DNA from: Acidobacteriota bacterium
Lineage (GTDB): Bacteria > Acidobacteriota > Blastocatellia > Pyrinomonadales > Pyrinomonadaceae
Assembly (NCBI GenBank): GCA_023389035.1
Contig: JAEWFC010000038.1
Location: 1 to 64,000 of the forward strand
Direction of reading: 5' to 3'
Length of the DNA stretch: 64,000 nt
Positions 42,943 through 51,325 of this stretch are shown here, piece by piece. Within the stretch, counting starts at the first letter, position 1. Each line of letters begins with the position of its first letter. The position numbers and the translations under genes were made by a program. The notes beneath the pieces were generated by a model. The model saw only the letters and a list, made by a program, of their open reading frames with translations. It had not been told where the DNA came from and ran no database searches.

Positions 42943-43713
42943 ATGGGTCCTATCACCAAGTTTCTATTTGCCTTGCAGGAGATAAGCGTCTTGATCTGGA
43001 AGGCGTTCGTAGGGCTATTCGGCAGGCCACGATACATAGGCGAAACCATAAGGCAAATGGACCTGATCGGCGTCGGTTCCCTTCCGATAGTTCTTTTGAC
43101 CGGATTTTTTACAGGTGGTGTTCTCGTTCTCCAGACCTTTCCCACACTTGAGTATTACAGCATACAAAATGAAGCCGGCCGATCTGTTGCAACATCGCTG
43201 ATCCGCGAGCTCGGCCCCGTGCTCTCTGCTTTGATGGTTTCAGGAAGGATCGGGTCTGCGATCTCGGCCGAACTTGGCTCGATGGTGGTATCACAACAGA
43301 TCGATGCGATGCGGGCGCTCGGTACCGATCCAGTACGTAAACTCGTTGCACCCCGTTTGGTCGCGCTGATATTCATGCTGCCTCTGCTGACGGTGGCGGC
43401 GGACATTTTCGGCTTAGTAGGCGGAGGGGTTGTTGCAAACCTGTTGTATAACCAGGATGTGAACGTCTTCGTTAATTCGGTAAGGAACGGTATTTCGACG
43501 TCGGACCTTGTCGGCGGAATGATCAAGCCGCTGTTCTTCGGGCTCGTCATCGGCTCGGTTTCTTGCTACAAGGGGCTTACAACCACAGGCGGAACCGTTG
43601 GTGTAGGACGTTCGACTACCGACGCGGTAGTCATTTCGTCGATCTGGGTGATCATTTTCGACTTCTTCTTATCTAAAGCGCTTCAGTACGTATTGGATAT
43701 TGGAAGGATCTAG
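42943..43713 (+). CDS. mlaE: MlaE-type lipid ABC transporter permease
   Basis: 256 residues with five or six membrane segments and the MlaE family core: LIRELGPVLSALMVSGRIGSAISAELG, then VVSQQIDAMRALGTDPV. It is the inner-membrane permease of a system that moves phospholipids between the membranes. The ATPase and the MCE-domain protein follow in order. The 120 bases upstream hold a G/C-rich hairpin near 42847-42870 but no clean terminator, so it may share the sigma-operon transcript. Confidence 0.93.
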   Translation: MGPITKFLFALQEISVLIWKAFVGLFGRPRYIGETIRQMDLIGVGSLPIVLLTGFFTGGVLVLQTFPTLEYYSIQNEAGRSVATSLIRELGPVLSALMVSGRIGSAISAELGSMVVSQQIDAMRALGTDPVRKLVAPRLVALIFMLPLLTVAADIFGLVGGGVVANLLYNQDVNVFVNSVRNGISTSDLVGGMIKPLFFGLVIGSVSCYKGLTTTGGTVGVGRSTTDAVVISSIWVIIFDFFLSKALQYVLDIGRI

Positions 43714-43735
43714 CGAGGCTTGACGGTTAGACATT

Positions 43736-44635
43736 ATGCTTTCTCTTGACTCACAAGACGAGATCATTCCTGCGGATGAACCGGCCGTTCCGCCCCCTGA
43801 TCTCGAAGAGGCTTACGATGATCCGTATCGCTCGCAGCCGGCGATCGAATTTCGGGACGTTTGCCTCGCCTTTGATGAAAAGGTGATTCTCGACCACATC
43901 AGTTTTACGGTTCGGCGCGGCGAGACAAAGGTCGTCCTGGGCCGGAGCGGCGGCGGAAAGTCCACGATCATCCGCTTGATACTGGGTCTGCTCAAGCCCG
44001 ATTCGGGACAGATCTTCGTTGACGGGGACGACATTACGACGTTTACGGAAGAAGAGATGATGGAGGTGCGGCATAAGATCGGAATGGTCTTTCAGGAGGG
44101 AGCTCTCTTCGATTCGCTTTCCGTTTACGAAAATGTTGCATATAGGCTCCGCGAGCAGGGCGTCGATGAGCAGGAGATAGAGAACGAGGTGCGTCGGATG
44201 CTGCGTTTCGTCGATCTGGAAGACGCCATTGAAAAAATGCCGATCGAGCTTTCCGGAGGAATGCGTCGTCGCGTCGGTATCGCACGTGCGTTGATCGGCG
44301 ATCCCCAGATAGTGTTGTTTGATGAACCCACTGCCGGGCTTGATCCACCGACCGCTCGAACGATCTGCGAACTCGCGATCAAGCTTCGCGACCTGCAGGA
44401 TGTTTCGTCGATCTTCGTCACCCACGAGATGAACAATGTTCGATACTTGTCATCCGAGTATGCTACCGTTGACGAACAGGGACAGGTGATCTACGAACGC
44501 GAGGGAGAAAAGCTTTGCCTGATCAATACGATGGTAATGATGATCCGCGACGGAAAGGTGATCTTTTCAGGGACCGACGAAAAACTCACAAAGAACGAGG
44601 ATCCTTATATCCGTCGCTTCATTCATGGAAAATAG
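43736..44635 (+). CDS. mlaF: MlaF-type ABC transporter ATPase
   Basis: 299 residues. Walker A GRSGGGKST, Q-loop GMVFQEGALFDS, signature LSGGMRRRVGIARAL, Walker B IVLFDEPTAGLDPPT and H-loop FVTHEMNN are all present. The Arg-rich signature (GGMRRR) is typical of MlaF. The N-terminal 35 residues are an acidic, Pro-rich extension not usual in MlaF. The gene lies 22 bases after mlaE and is directly followed by the MCE gene. Confidence 0.93.
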   Translation: MLSLDSQDEIIPADEPAVPPPDLEEAYDDPYRSQPAIEFRDVCLAFDEKVILDHISFTVRRGETKVVLGRSGGGKSTIIRLILGLLKPDSGQIFVDGDDITTFTEEEMMEVRHKIGMVFQEGALFDSLSVYENVAYRLREQGVDEQEIENEVRRMLRFVDLEDAIEKMPIELSGGMRRRVGIARALIGDPQIVLFDEPTAGLDPPTARTICELAIKLRDLQDVSSIFVTHEMNNVRYLSSEYATVDEQGQVIYEREGEKLCLINTMVMMIRDGKVIFSGTDEKLTKNEDPYIRRFIHGK

Positions 44636-45841
44636 ATGGTGCAGACTAAACGAAAACTAGGCTTGAGCGATCTGCGTGTCGGGATCTTCGTGCTCTTCGG
44701 CTTAGGGATCTTGGCTTTCCTGATCCTTAATTCAACGGGGGACTTCAATCCTTTCGAGAAAAAGCTGCGTCTTAAGGCACAATTTGCTGCTGCTGACGGA
44801 CTGCGCGAGGGCTCCGAGGTTCAGCTCGCCGGGGTACGTATTGGCAAAGTTGAATCCGTCAGCCTTCTCCCTCCTGATTCTCCGGAAGGAGCGAAGATCG
44901 AAGCTGTTCTTTCCGTCGATTCCACCCTGAATCAACGCCCGATCTCAGAACGCATACGAACTGATTCGATGGCACAGCTTGTCGCCGTTTCGGTGCTTGC
45001 TAACGATAAGATCATAAATATTTCGCCCGGTACGGCAAAAGGCTCGCCGGTCACTGAGAACCATATTCTCGAGTCGAGTGAGGCGATCTCGATAAACACG
45101 CTCACAAGGACCGGTAACGATCTGCTGCAGCAGATCAACCGGCTTGCCGTTCCCGCTAACGAGATCCTGAATAGGGCAAATCAAGGCGAAGGGACGCTCG
45201 GACGCATAATCAATGACGAATCGCTGTACCAGAACCTGGACGCGACCGTTGCGGAAACAAAGTTGACAATGGTCCGGCTTCAAAACACCCTGGAGCGAGT
45301 GAATCAGGGAGATGGTACTGCCGGTAAACTGCTGAACGACCCTGAACTCTACAACAATTTGAACCGGACAGTGGCGCAGTTGGAGGCAATATCGACCGAT
45401 ATTCGAGCGGGGAAAGGAACCGCCGGGAAGTTCGTCACCGACGATGCTCTCTACAACGAGACGCGTGCCGCTCTCACAGACCTTCGGACCTCCGCAGCCA
45501 AGATCAACGCGATCGCCGACGACTTCAAACTGATCACGGGTGACCTCGCCGTAGGCAACGGATCGTTAGGCAAGTTTTTGAAGGACGAGCAGCTGTATGA
45601 GAACGCTCGCGATACGCTGGCAAAATTCAATTCAACAGCTACACGTATCGAGCTGATGCTGGCCGACGCTCAGGCCGGTAAAGGCACGATAGGCAAACTG
45701 GTGACCGACGAGACGCTTTATAACAACATCAACCAGACCGCATCCAACGTAAACCAATTCTCAAGCGAGACGACCAAGTTGATCTACGATTTCAGGCAAA
45801 ATCCGCGGAAATACCTACGCATCAGACTATCCATCTTTTGA
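44636..45841 (+). CDS. mlaD: MlaD-type MCE-domain protein with C-terminal repeat helices
   Basis: 401 residues, far longer than E. coli MlaD (183). One membrane helix (15-32) is followed by a single MCE domain (about 43-125, FAAADGLREGSEVQLAGVRIG). The rest is a helical tail with five copies of the motif GxGT[LAI]G[KR][LIF]xxDExLY, starting near residues 184, 225, 259, 307 and 348. The spacings 41, 34, 48 and 41 differ by multiples of seven, as in a heptad coiled coil. The tail may form the long tube or needle seen in other MCE proteins and span the periplasm. The start codon directly follows the mlaF stop. Confidence 0.9.
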   Translation: MVQTKRKLGLSDLRVGIFVLFGLGILAFLILNSTGDFNPFEKKLRLKAQFAAADGLREGSEVQLAGVRIGKVESVSLLPPDSPEGAKIEAVLSVDSTLNQRPISERIRTDSMAQLVAVSVLANDKIINISPGTAKGSPVTENHILESSEAISINTLTRTGNDLLQQINRLAVPANEILNRANQGEGTLGRIINDESLYQNLDATVAETKLTMVRLQNTLERVNQGDGTAGKLLNDPELYNNLNRTVAQLEAISTDIRAGKGTAGKFVTDDALYNETRAALTDLRTSAAKINAIADDFKLITGDLAVGNGSLGKFLKDEQLYENARDTLAKFNSTATRIELMLADAQAGKGTIGKLVTDETLYNNINQTASNVNQFSSETTKLIYDFRQNPRKYLRIRLSIF

Positions 45842-46011
45842 TCCTTTTCACTTGACGACGACAGCATCACGAGGGACGCGGGCCGGCGAGCCTACGAGGA
45901 TCGTCGGTACCGCGATTACCGTAGCATTTTCTGCATCCCGACGACTGTGAATGCCTGGACCGCAGCCTATGCTCTGATCGACATAGCGGCTTGAATCCAT
46001 AGCGGGTTATG
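45842..46011 (+). other. Non-coding stretch between mlaD and the 21-bp array
   Basis: No frame, ribosome site, hairpin with T-run or recognisable motif was seen. Base composition is like the neighbouring genes up to about 46000 and turns sharply AT-rich where the repeats begin. Confidence 0.4.
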
Positions 46012-46305
46012 TTGCTTAACTCGGGAAAAAACTCCGCTACTTTGAGCGTCGTTTTAGATAATTCATCCCTCTATTTAGATAGTTTCGAAGCTTTTCTATG
46101 TAATAAAGCCTCTCTTTTATGTAATTTTGGTCTTTTTTTCGATAGTTTAGCCGTTGATTTAGGTAATTTGTTCGTTTTTTTAGATAATTTTGAAGCTCTT
46201 TTATATAAACAACGTTCTCTTTTATGTAATTTCGGAGTTGTTTTCGTTAATTCAGGTCTTATTTTATAGAATTTCCCAGCTTGTTTAGGTAGCTCAGGCC
46301 CTTAT
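46012..46305. repeat. Tandem array with 21-bp period, AT-rich (locus B, about 14 units)
   Basis: Fourteen units in constant phase, consensus near TTAGrTAATTTyGnnnyTyTT, for example TTAGATAATTTTGAAGCTCT(T) at 46180 and TTATGTAATTTTGGTCTTTT(T) at 46117. Individual units differ at 5-10 positions, so the array is old. A plus-strand frame (46009-46269) reads a seven-residue periodic peptide, but the repeat continues past its stop codon for two more units, so coding is not what is maintained. It shares its 21-bp period, TTATnTAnTTTTGGT-like cores and lack of phase slip with the array at 21240-21638. Confidence 0.82.
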
Positions 46306-46410
46306 ATCTCGAGCACTTGCACCCAATATTCGCATTTACTTTTTCGGAATTTCCAGATGGTGAATTGCTTTGCGAGCTGGTCAAAAGCCGTGATGACGGC
46401 GGTCATTCTA

Positions 46411-46452
46411 AAAAAGAAAAGGCTGTCCGGATCACTATCCGGACAGCCTTTG
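46411..46452 (-). terminator. Intrinsic terminator of the tRNA-Leu/secG transcript
   Basis: A 14-bp perfect stem (AAGGCTGTCCGGAT with ATCCGGACAGCCTT, loop of four) is followed on the minus strand by TTCTTTTTT. It lies 6-7 bases past the tRNA 3' end. Confidence 0.88.
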
Positions 46453-46458
46453 TGTTAT

Positions 46459-46543
46459 TGGTGCTGAGGGCGGGACTCGAACCCGCACGGATCGCTCCAC
46501 ACGCCCCTCAAACGTGCGCGGCTACCAATTACGCCACCTCAGC
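46459..46543 (-). tRNA. tRNA-Leu (anticodon GAG)
   Basis: 85 bases with an encoded CCA end. The acceptor stem is GCTGAGG/CCTCAGC. The anticodon stem CACGT/GCGTG closes the loop TTGAGGG with anticodon GAG, read from a U33. A long variable arm (type II tRNA) and the T arm GCGGG-TTCGAGT-CCCGC follow. GAG reads CUC/CUU leucine codons. It lies 14 bases after secG on the same strand, and a terminator follows. Confidence 0.95.
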
Positions 46544-46557
46544 AAATTTTCAAAGTA

Positions 46558-46986
46558 TCAACGGTTTGCGGCCGGTTCTTCGCCTGCCGCTTCGCTTTCT
46601 GTGTTAGCGACCGGTGCCGCTGCCGAATTGGAAACGTTCGGGTCGGTCGTCGGGGGCGGTTCAGCTGCCGTATTCGACTCGGTTTCAACAACCGCCGGAG
46701 CCGTTTCCGGTCCTGCCGCAGGTGCCTCTTCGCCGACGCTTTGCAGTACGGACACGCCACCCTGCAATGCGGGAAGCGATATCAGGAATGCAAGCACCAT
46801 AAACGTTGCCGCGGCTACGATCGTGATCTTTGAAAGGACCGATGCCGTCCCGCGGGGACCGAATGCCGCACTTGAGACGTTGCTTGTGAACAACGCACCT
46901 GCGTCAGTCTTCCCGGGCTGCAGCAAAACCGTCGCAATAAGCACGAGGCATGCGATAAAAAATAATGCGTAGAGAACGTATAGCAA
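46558..46986 (-). CDS. secG: SecG preprotein translocase subunit
   Basis: 142 residues. Two membrane segments (about 1-18 and 52-72) flank the conserved LLQPGKTDAGALFTSN...FGPRGTASVLSKIT segment of SecG. The family is usually 75-110 residues; here an extra acidic, Ala/Glu/Pro-rich tail of about 60 residues follows. The likely start is TTG at 46986 behind an AGGTGGG ribosome site; the longer frame to 47103 would overlap tpiA. The order gap-pgk-tpiA-secG-tRNA-Leu is a common bacterial arrangement. Confidence 0.88.
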   Translation of the reverse strand: MLYVLYALFFIACLVLIATVLLQPGKTDAGALFTSNVSSAAFGPRGTASVLSKITIVAAATFMVLAFLISLPALQGGVSVLQSVGEEAPAAGPETAPAVVETESNTAAEPPPTTDPNVSNSAAAPVANTESEAAGEEPAANR

Positions 46987-47029
46987 TTTAGTTACCCACC
47001 TAACCTGCGAATTCCGATCGTGCAGGCCT

Positions 47030-47788
47030 TCAAATATAATTGACGATCTTTGAAAAGCTCTCGGCGTCCAGGCTCGCCCCGCCGACAAGTGCACCATCAA
47101 CATCCGGCTGCGACATCAATATGCCGATATTGTCCGGTTTTACCGAACCGCCGTACAAGATCCGGATGTCATCAGCGACCTCCGTTCCATGACTTTCACG
47201 TATCACGTCGCGGATGTGAGCATGCATTTCTTGAGCCTGTTCCGGCGTGGCGGTTTTACCCGTACCAATCGCCCAAACAGGCTCGTAAGCGATTATGATA
47301 CGTTTCATGTCCGACACTGTCAAACTGCTTAGAGCACCGGAAAGTTGTCCGGTCACGACGGATTCGGCATCGCCTGACTCACGCTGGCCGAGCTGTTCAC
47401 CAACGCACACGATGGCTGTGAGTCCTGCGGCGATCGCCGCCATGCTCTTCCAATTGACCGATTCGTCGGTCTCACCGTAAAACTGTCGCCGCTCGGAATG
47501 TCCGACAATAACGTGCGAGCATCCGACATCCTTGATCATTACCGGAGCTACCTCTCCTGTGTGTGCGCCGAAATCGTTCTGGATCGAACAATCCTGAGCT
47601 GCGACGCTGATGTTTGAGCCTTCGAGTTTGTCGGCGACCACCTTCAAAGCGGTGAAAACCGGAGCAATGACCACTTCGCAATGGTTCGCATTAGCGACAA
47701 GCGGCTTTAGCGCCAAGGCGGTATCGACCGCTTCGCCAAGCAGCTTGTACATCTTCCAATTACCTGCAATTACTGGTTTACGCATCAT
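47030..47788 (-). CDS. tpiA: Triosephosphate isomerase
   Basis: 252 residues. Interconverts dihydroxyacetone phosphate and glyceraldehyde 3-phosphate. The active site is complete: Asn/Lys in AGNWKMYK, His in VGHSERRQ, Glu in AYEPVWAIGTGKTA (also the flexible loop 6) and the phosphate site ILYGGSVKPDN. The ATG overlaps the pgk stop by 4 bases, which fixes the start. Confidence 0.96.
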   Translation of the reverse strand: MMRKPVIAGNWKMYKLLGEAVDTALALKPLVANANHCEVVIAPVFTALKVVADKLEGSNISVAAQDCSIQNDFGAHTGEVAPVMIKDVGCSHVIVGHSERRQFYGETDESVNWKSMAAIAAGLTAIVCVGEQLGQRESGDAESVVTGQLSGALSSLTVSDMKRIIIAYEPVWAIGTGKTATPEQAQEMHAHIRDVIRESHGTEVADDIRILYGGSVKPDNIGILMSQPDVDGALVGGASLDAESFSKIVNYI

Positions 47789-49005
47789 TTATCGTCGAGA
47801 GCAGCGACACCCGGCAGCTCGGTACCGGCTAAGAATTCTAACGTTGCACCGCCACCCGTGGAAATATGTGAGATCTTTTCTGCGAGACCGGCTTGGTTTA
47901 CTGCGGCAACCGAATCTCCGCCGCCGACGATCGAGGTCGCACCTTTTTCCGTAGCTTCTGCGACGGCGTTTGCGACGGCAATAGTTCCTTCATCGAACGG
48001 CTTTTCTTCAAACATTCCCATGGGCCCGTTCCATACGATGGTCTTCGCGCCATCTAACGCATGGCGGAACAGATCAGCCGTGTCCGGGCCGATATCTAGG
48101 CCCACGAGGCCGGCGTTTGTAAACTCGATCTGGATAGCTTTCCGCGAATTTATCGGGTCGTACGAATCGACTACCTGATGATCTGTAGGCAGCAGCAGTT
48201 CGACGCCTGCGGCTTTTGCCTTTTCTTCGATCTCAAGAGCCATTGGCATCATATTGTCTTCGACGAGTGATTTTCCGACGGTAAAACCCTGTGCCTTAAA
48301 GAACGTATATGCCATCGCTCCGCCGATCAGCAATTTATCAACCTTTCGTTCAATAAGGGATTCGATCACGGGGATCTTGTCCGAAACTTTAGCTCCACCG
48401 AGTATGGCGACGAACGGCCGTTCAGGGTCGTGCAATGCCCTGCCTAAAAACTCCAGCTCCTTTTCCATCAAAAGCCCGGCAACGCACGTCTCAACGTGGT
48501 GGGTAATCCCCTCGGTCGAGGCGTGAGCCCGATGAGCTGTGCCGAATGCGTCGTTTACAAAGACGTCGACGCCATCGGCAAGGCTTTTCGCAAAGGCAGC
48601 ATCGTTTTTTTCTTCGCCGGGATCCAACCGAAGGTTCTCGCGCATCAGGATCTCGCCGTTTTTTAGTGCAGTTATCTGCGTTCCGATAGACGTATCGTCC
48701 GCAAAGGCAACCGGCTTGCCGATAACGTCAGCTAACTTAGCGGCTACCGGCTTCAGACTATATTTGGACACATCGAATTCAGCTCCCTTCTCTTCGGCTT
48801 TCTTCTTATCCTTGAGCGGCCGGCCGAGATGGGAGGCAAGAATAACTTTCGCCCCATGCTCAATGGCATACGTTATGGTCGGAACGGCACCTTGGATCCG
48901 CGTGTCGTCCTCGATCACACCGTCAACGATCGGAACATTGAAATCAACGCGAATGAACACGGTCTTGCCGTCGAGGGATACGTCCTTGATACTTTTTTTA
49001 CGCAT
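47785..49005 (-). CDS. pgk: Phosphoglycerate kinase
   Basis: 406 residues. The enzyme makes ATP from 1,3-bisphosphoglycerate. Signature RVDFNVPIVDG at the start, EGITHHVETCVAGLL (sugar-phosphate domain), GGAKVSDKIPVIESL and the nucleotide site SIVGGGDSVAAVNQ near the C-terminus are all present. It is coupled to tpiA by the ATGA overlap and lies 3 bases downstream of the S41 peptidase gene, with gap further upstream. Confidence 0.97.
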   Translation of the reverse strand: MRKKSIKDVSLDGKTVFIRVDFNVPIVDGVIEDDTRIQGAVPTITYAIEHGAKVILASHLGRPLKDKKKAEEKGAEFDVSKYSLKPVAAKLADVIGKPVAFADDTSIGTQITALKNGEILMRENLRLDPGEEKNDAAFAKSLADGVDVFVNDAFGTAHRAHASTEGITHHVETCVAGLLMEKELEFLGRALHDPERPFVAILGGAKVSDKIPVIESLIERKVDKLLIGGAMAYTFFKAQGFTVGKSLVEDNMMPMALEIEEKAKAAGVELLLPTDHQVVDSYDPINSRKAIQIEFTNAGLVGLDIGPDTADLFRHALDGAKTIVWNGPMGMFEEKPFDEGTIAVANAVAEATEKGATSIVGGGDSVAAVNQAGLAEKISHISTGGGATLEFLAGTELPGVAALDDK

Positions 49006-49008
49006 GAT

Positions 49009-51285
49009 CTAGTTAGGACTATCGTAACAATTTTGCTTGTGCACGAAAACGGCAGGATCGATCTTTGTGTTTATATTGATCTCGCGAAACTTAATATTCA
49101 TCTGGCCGCGAGTGTTGATCGAAAATGGCAGGACTAGATCTCCCACCTTTCGATAGTCGTCAAAACTGAGCCCGCCTGTCGGGCCTTCAAAGCCGGCGAG
49201 AAGCTTTGTTTCTGAATCAAAGTATATCGCGACCGTGAGTCCGTTCTGCATTTCGCCGTCGATCAACTCTACCTTGCGGCCGTCACGTTCAAACTCGCCG
49301 AGGTACAAAAGTTTTGTATAACGAGTGGCATCCATCGCGTCCTGGATCGTAGCGATGTGGCTCGAACGCTCGATCGGAGACGGAAACGGCATAACCTGGT
49401 CGACACCCCAGTCAGATTTAATGTGAATGGTCTTTCCGTCGCGAATGTCTTTAACGAAGCCTGTCGAGGGTGAATGCAGTATCTCGGCATACTTCTCCTT
49501 GCCGCTGCGATACATCTTGAGGTCGAACCCGTGCGATGCCCCGGCGTTAAAAACCTCGATCTCACCGAGCATCTCGAAGTTCTCGATGCCTATAAACGCA
49601 GCAGTCCCGCCGGCGAGATCGCCGAATTGCTGCATTAAAGCGACTGCTTTTGGCTCCTTAATGACCTTCGCTTTTATCGGGATCTTAGCTGGGGGAGGCG
49701 ATCCGGATCCGATCCCCGACGAACTGCCGGTTTTCGGCTTTGCTGGCATCGGAGGCGGCGGCGGTGGAGGTGCCGCAGTGACAATGCCAGTACCTTGACT
49801 TACCGGTCCCTTAAATTCTTTCGGTTCGCTGGCTACGGGATGGTTGCTCTCCGCGATCAGCGACATCGCCAGGGACAACTGTGTGTCTTCACCTTTGAGA
49901 AGGCGTGACCGATCAAGCTTAACGTCACGATCGGGAGTAACCCCGACGCCTTCCAACAGCTTACCGCCGGCCGTCTTGAAGTTAGCGACCGGGTAAAGAA
50001 GTGTTGCACCGGTCGATAAACGCACGGAGATCGATGGCAATGACTCACCTGCAGACCGTTGCCCGACGACCATCGCTCTCTTTGATTCTTGCAGAGCCGA
50101 GGCAAACATTTCCGCCGCGGAAACAGAAAGTTCATCAACAAGCAAGACGATCTGGCCATTGTACGACCGGGCCTTCGGCTGCGAGACCAATTGTTCCGGG
50201 CCATGCCGGTAGATCGCGGTGCCGATCTCGATCGGCCGCGGCGAGATCATTCCCGAAAGCCCCACTGTAACGCCGATCACCCCGCCTAAGTTACCTCTTA
50301 GATCGATAACGATGCCACGTTTCGTTCGGAAGTCAGAGAGCGTACTGCAGAATCGTTCGATCACGGGGAGCGAGAAATTATTGAATCGGACATAGCCGAT
50401 ATCGTCTGAAAGTGACCGGCTTTCGTACTGAAGTTGGCTGTCGGGAAGGTTGCCGCCGAGAGCAACCGTCTGAGAACGGAGTAATTCCCGACGTATTGAA
50501 ACCGTCCCCGCTTTGTCGGATGCGTCACGGAAACCGATCTCGACGCGGCTGTCCTTTTCGCCGTTGAGGAATTCGTTCACTATCTCGACCGGAAGGTACC
50601 GTTTTATGCGGTCATCATCCCGGTATAAGATAGCGATACGGCCGAGTAGCTCATTCATCGAGACCTGGTTGATCGAATCGATGACATAACCGGTTTTCAG
50701 CCCGGCAAACTCTGCAGCCGAATTTGGATCAAGGCGCGTGATAACAAAAGAATCATCGATTATGCGGAGATCAGCGCCGATCCCGTAAACTGCCAGCGGA
50801 TCATCGAAATTGGTCAGTTCATCCAGTTCTTCATCACTCGTGGGTTCCTCATCGCCTGATGCGTAACGCTCGCGAAGGTCCTCGCGCTCTTTAGCACGCA
50901 CTTTTGCATCTTCGATAGCTGAGTATATTTCCGGAGGGATGATCGCAAGGTGAGAAACCTTTAATTGGTTTATCATCTCTTGAAGGATCTCATGAGCTTC
51001 CGCGTCAGACGCGGCTTTTCTGATCCGAGGTTCGTATTTTTGCCTTACCGCTCCCCAGTCGAGCTTATTAAAGGTAGGATCGAAATAGTAGAAGTAAATC
51101 GACGTCCAAACCGTCTCAAATGCCTCGACGCGACGCCTTATCTCAGGCGTTTCGGCCACCACGACCGGGGCTGCTGCCCTGATCGGTGGTGGCCGTTGAT
51201 TCTGTCGTTGAGCTTGGAGATCAACGAATGTACCAAGCGCGAGAAAAACGAGTAATGCTAAGGGGAATCTGGTTTTACTGCACAT
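49009..51285 (-). CDS. Secreted S41 peptidase with PDZ and C-terminal LolA-like domain
   Basis: 758 residues. A signal peptide ends at about residue 26 (FVDLQAQRQ). An S41-type N-terminal helical part is followed by a PDZ domain (about 150-225, SAAEFAGLKTGYVIDSI) and the S41 core, with nucleophile Ser in VDELSVSAAEMFASALQ. The place of the CTP catalytic Lys reads GQRSAGESLPS, so the Ser-Lys dyad of classical CTP peptidases is not seen. After a Pro/Lys-rich linker, the last 230 residues look like a LolA-type beta domain. Placement inside a glycolytic operon is odd. The start is chosen at the signal peptide; the frame opens 8 codons earlier. Confidence 0.83.
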   Translation of the reverse strand: MCSKTRFPLALLVFLALGTFVDLQAQRQNQRPPPIRAAAPVVVAETPEIRRRVEAFETVWTSIYFYYFDPTFNKLDWGAVRQKYEPRIRKAASDAEAHEILQEMINQLKVSHLAIIPPEIYSAIEDAKVRAKEREDLRERYASGDEEPTSDEELDELTNFDDPLAVYGIGADLRIIDDSFVITRLDPNSAAEFAGLKTGYVIDSINQVSMNELLGRIAILYRDDDRIKRYLPVEIVNEFLNGEKDSRVEIGFRDASDKAGTVSIRRELLRSQTVALGGNLPDSQLQYESRSLSDDIGYVRFNNFSLPVIERFCSTLSDFRTKRGIVIDLRGNLGGVIGVTVGLSGMISPRPIEIGTAIYRHGPEQLVSQPKARSYNGQIVLLVDELSVSAAEMFASALQESKRAMVVGQRSAGESLPSISVRLSTGATLLYPVANFKTAGGKLLEGVGVTPDRDVKLDRSRLLKGEDTQLSLAMSLIAESNHPVASEPKEFKGPVSQGTGIVTAAPPPPPPPMPAKPKTGSSSGIGSGSPPPAKIPIKAKVIKEPKAVALMQQFGDLAGGTAAFIGIENFEMLGEIEVFNAGASHGFDLKMYRSGKEKYAEILHSPSTGFVKDIRDGKTIHIKSDWGVDQVMPFPSPIERSSHIATIQDAMDATRYTKLLYLGEFERDGRKVELIDGEMQNGLTVAIYFDSETKLLAGFEGPTGGLSFDDYRKVGDLVLPFSINTRGQMNIKFREININTKIDPAVFVHKQNCYDSPN

Positions 51286-51325
51286 AGTTCGGCTGTGGGG
51301 CGGAGCCAACTAAGAATACTACGTC

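Noticed and set aside
46009..46269. 86-codon frame in the AT-rich array
   Set aside because: The repeat continues past its stop codon, so the frame is a by-product of the period.
46987..47103. Upstream extension of secG
   Set aside because: It overlaps tpiA and is not SecG-like; the TTG at 46986 has a ribosome site and starts the first membrane helix.
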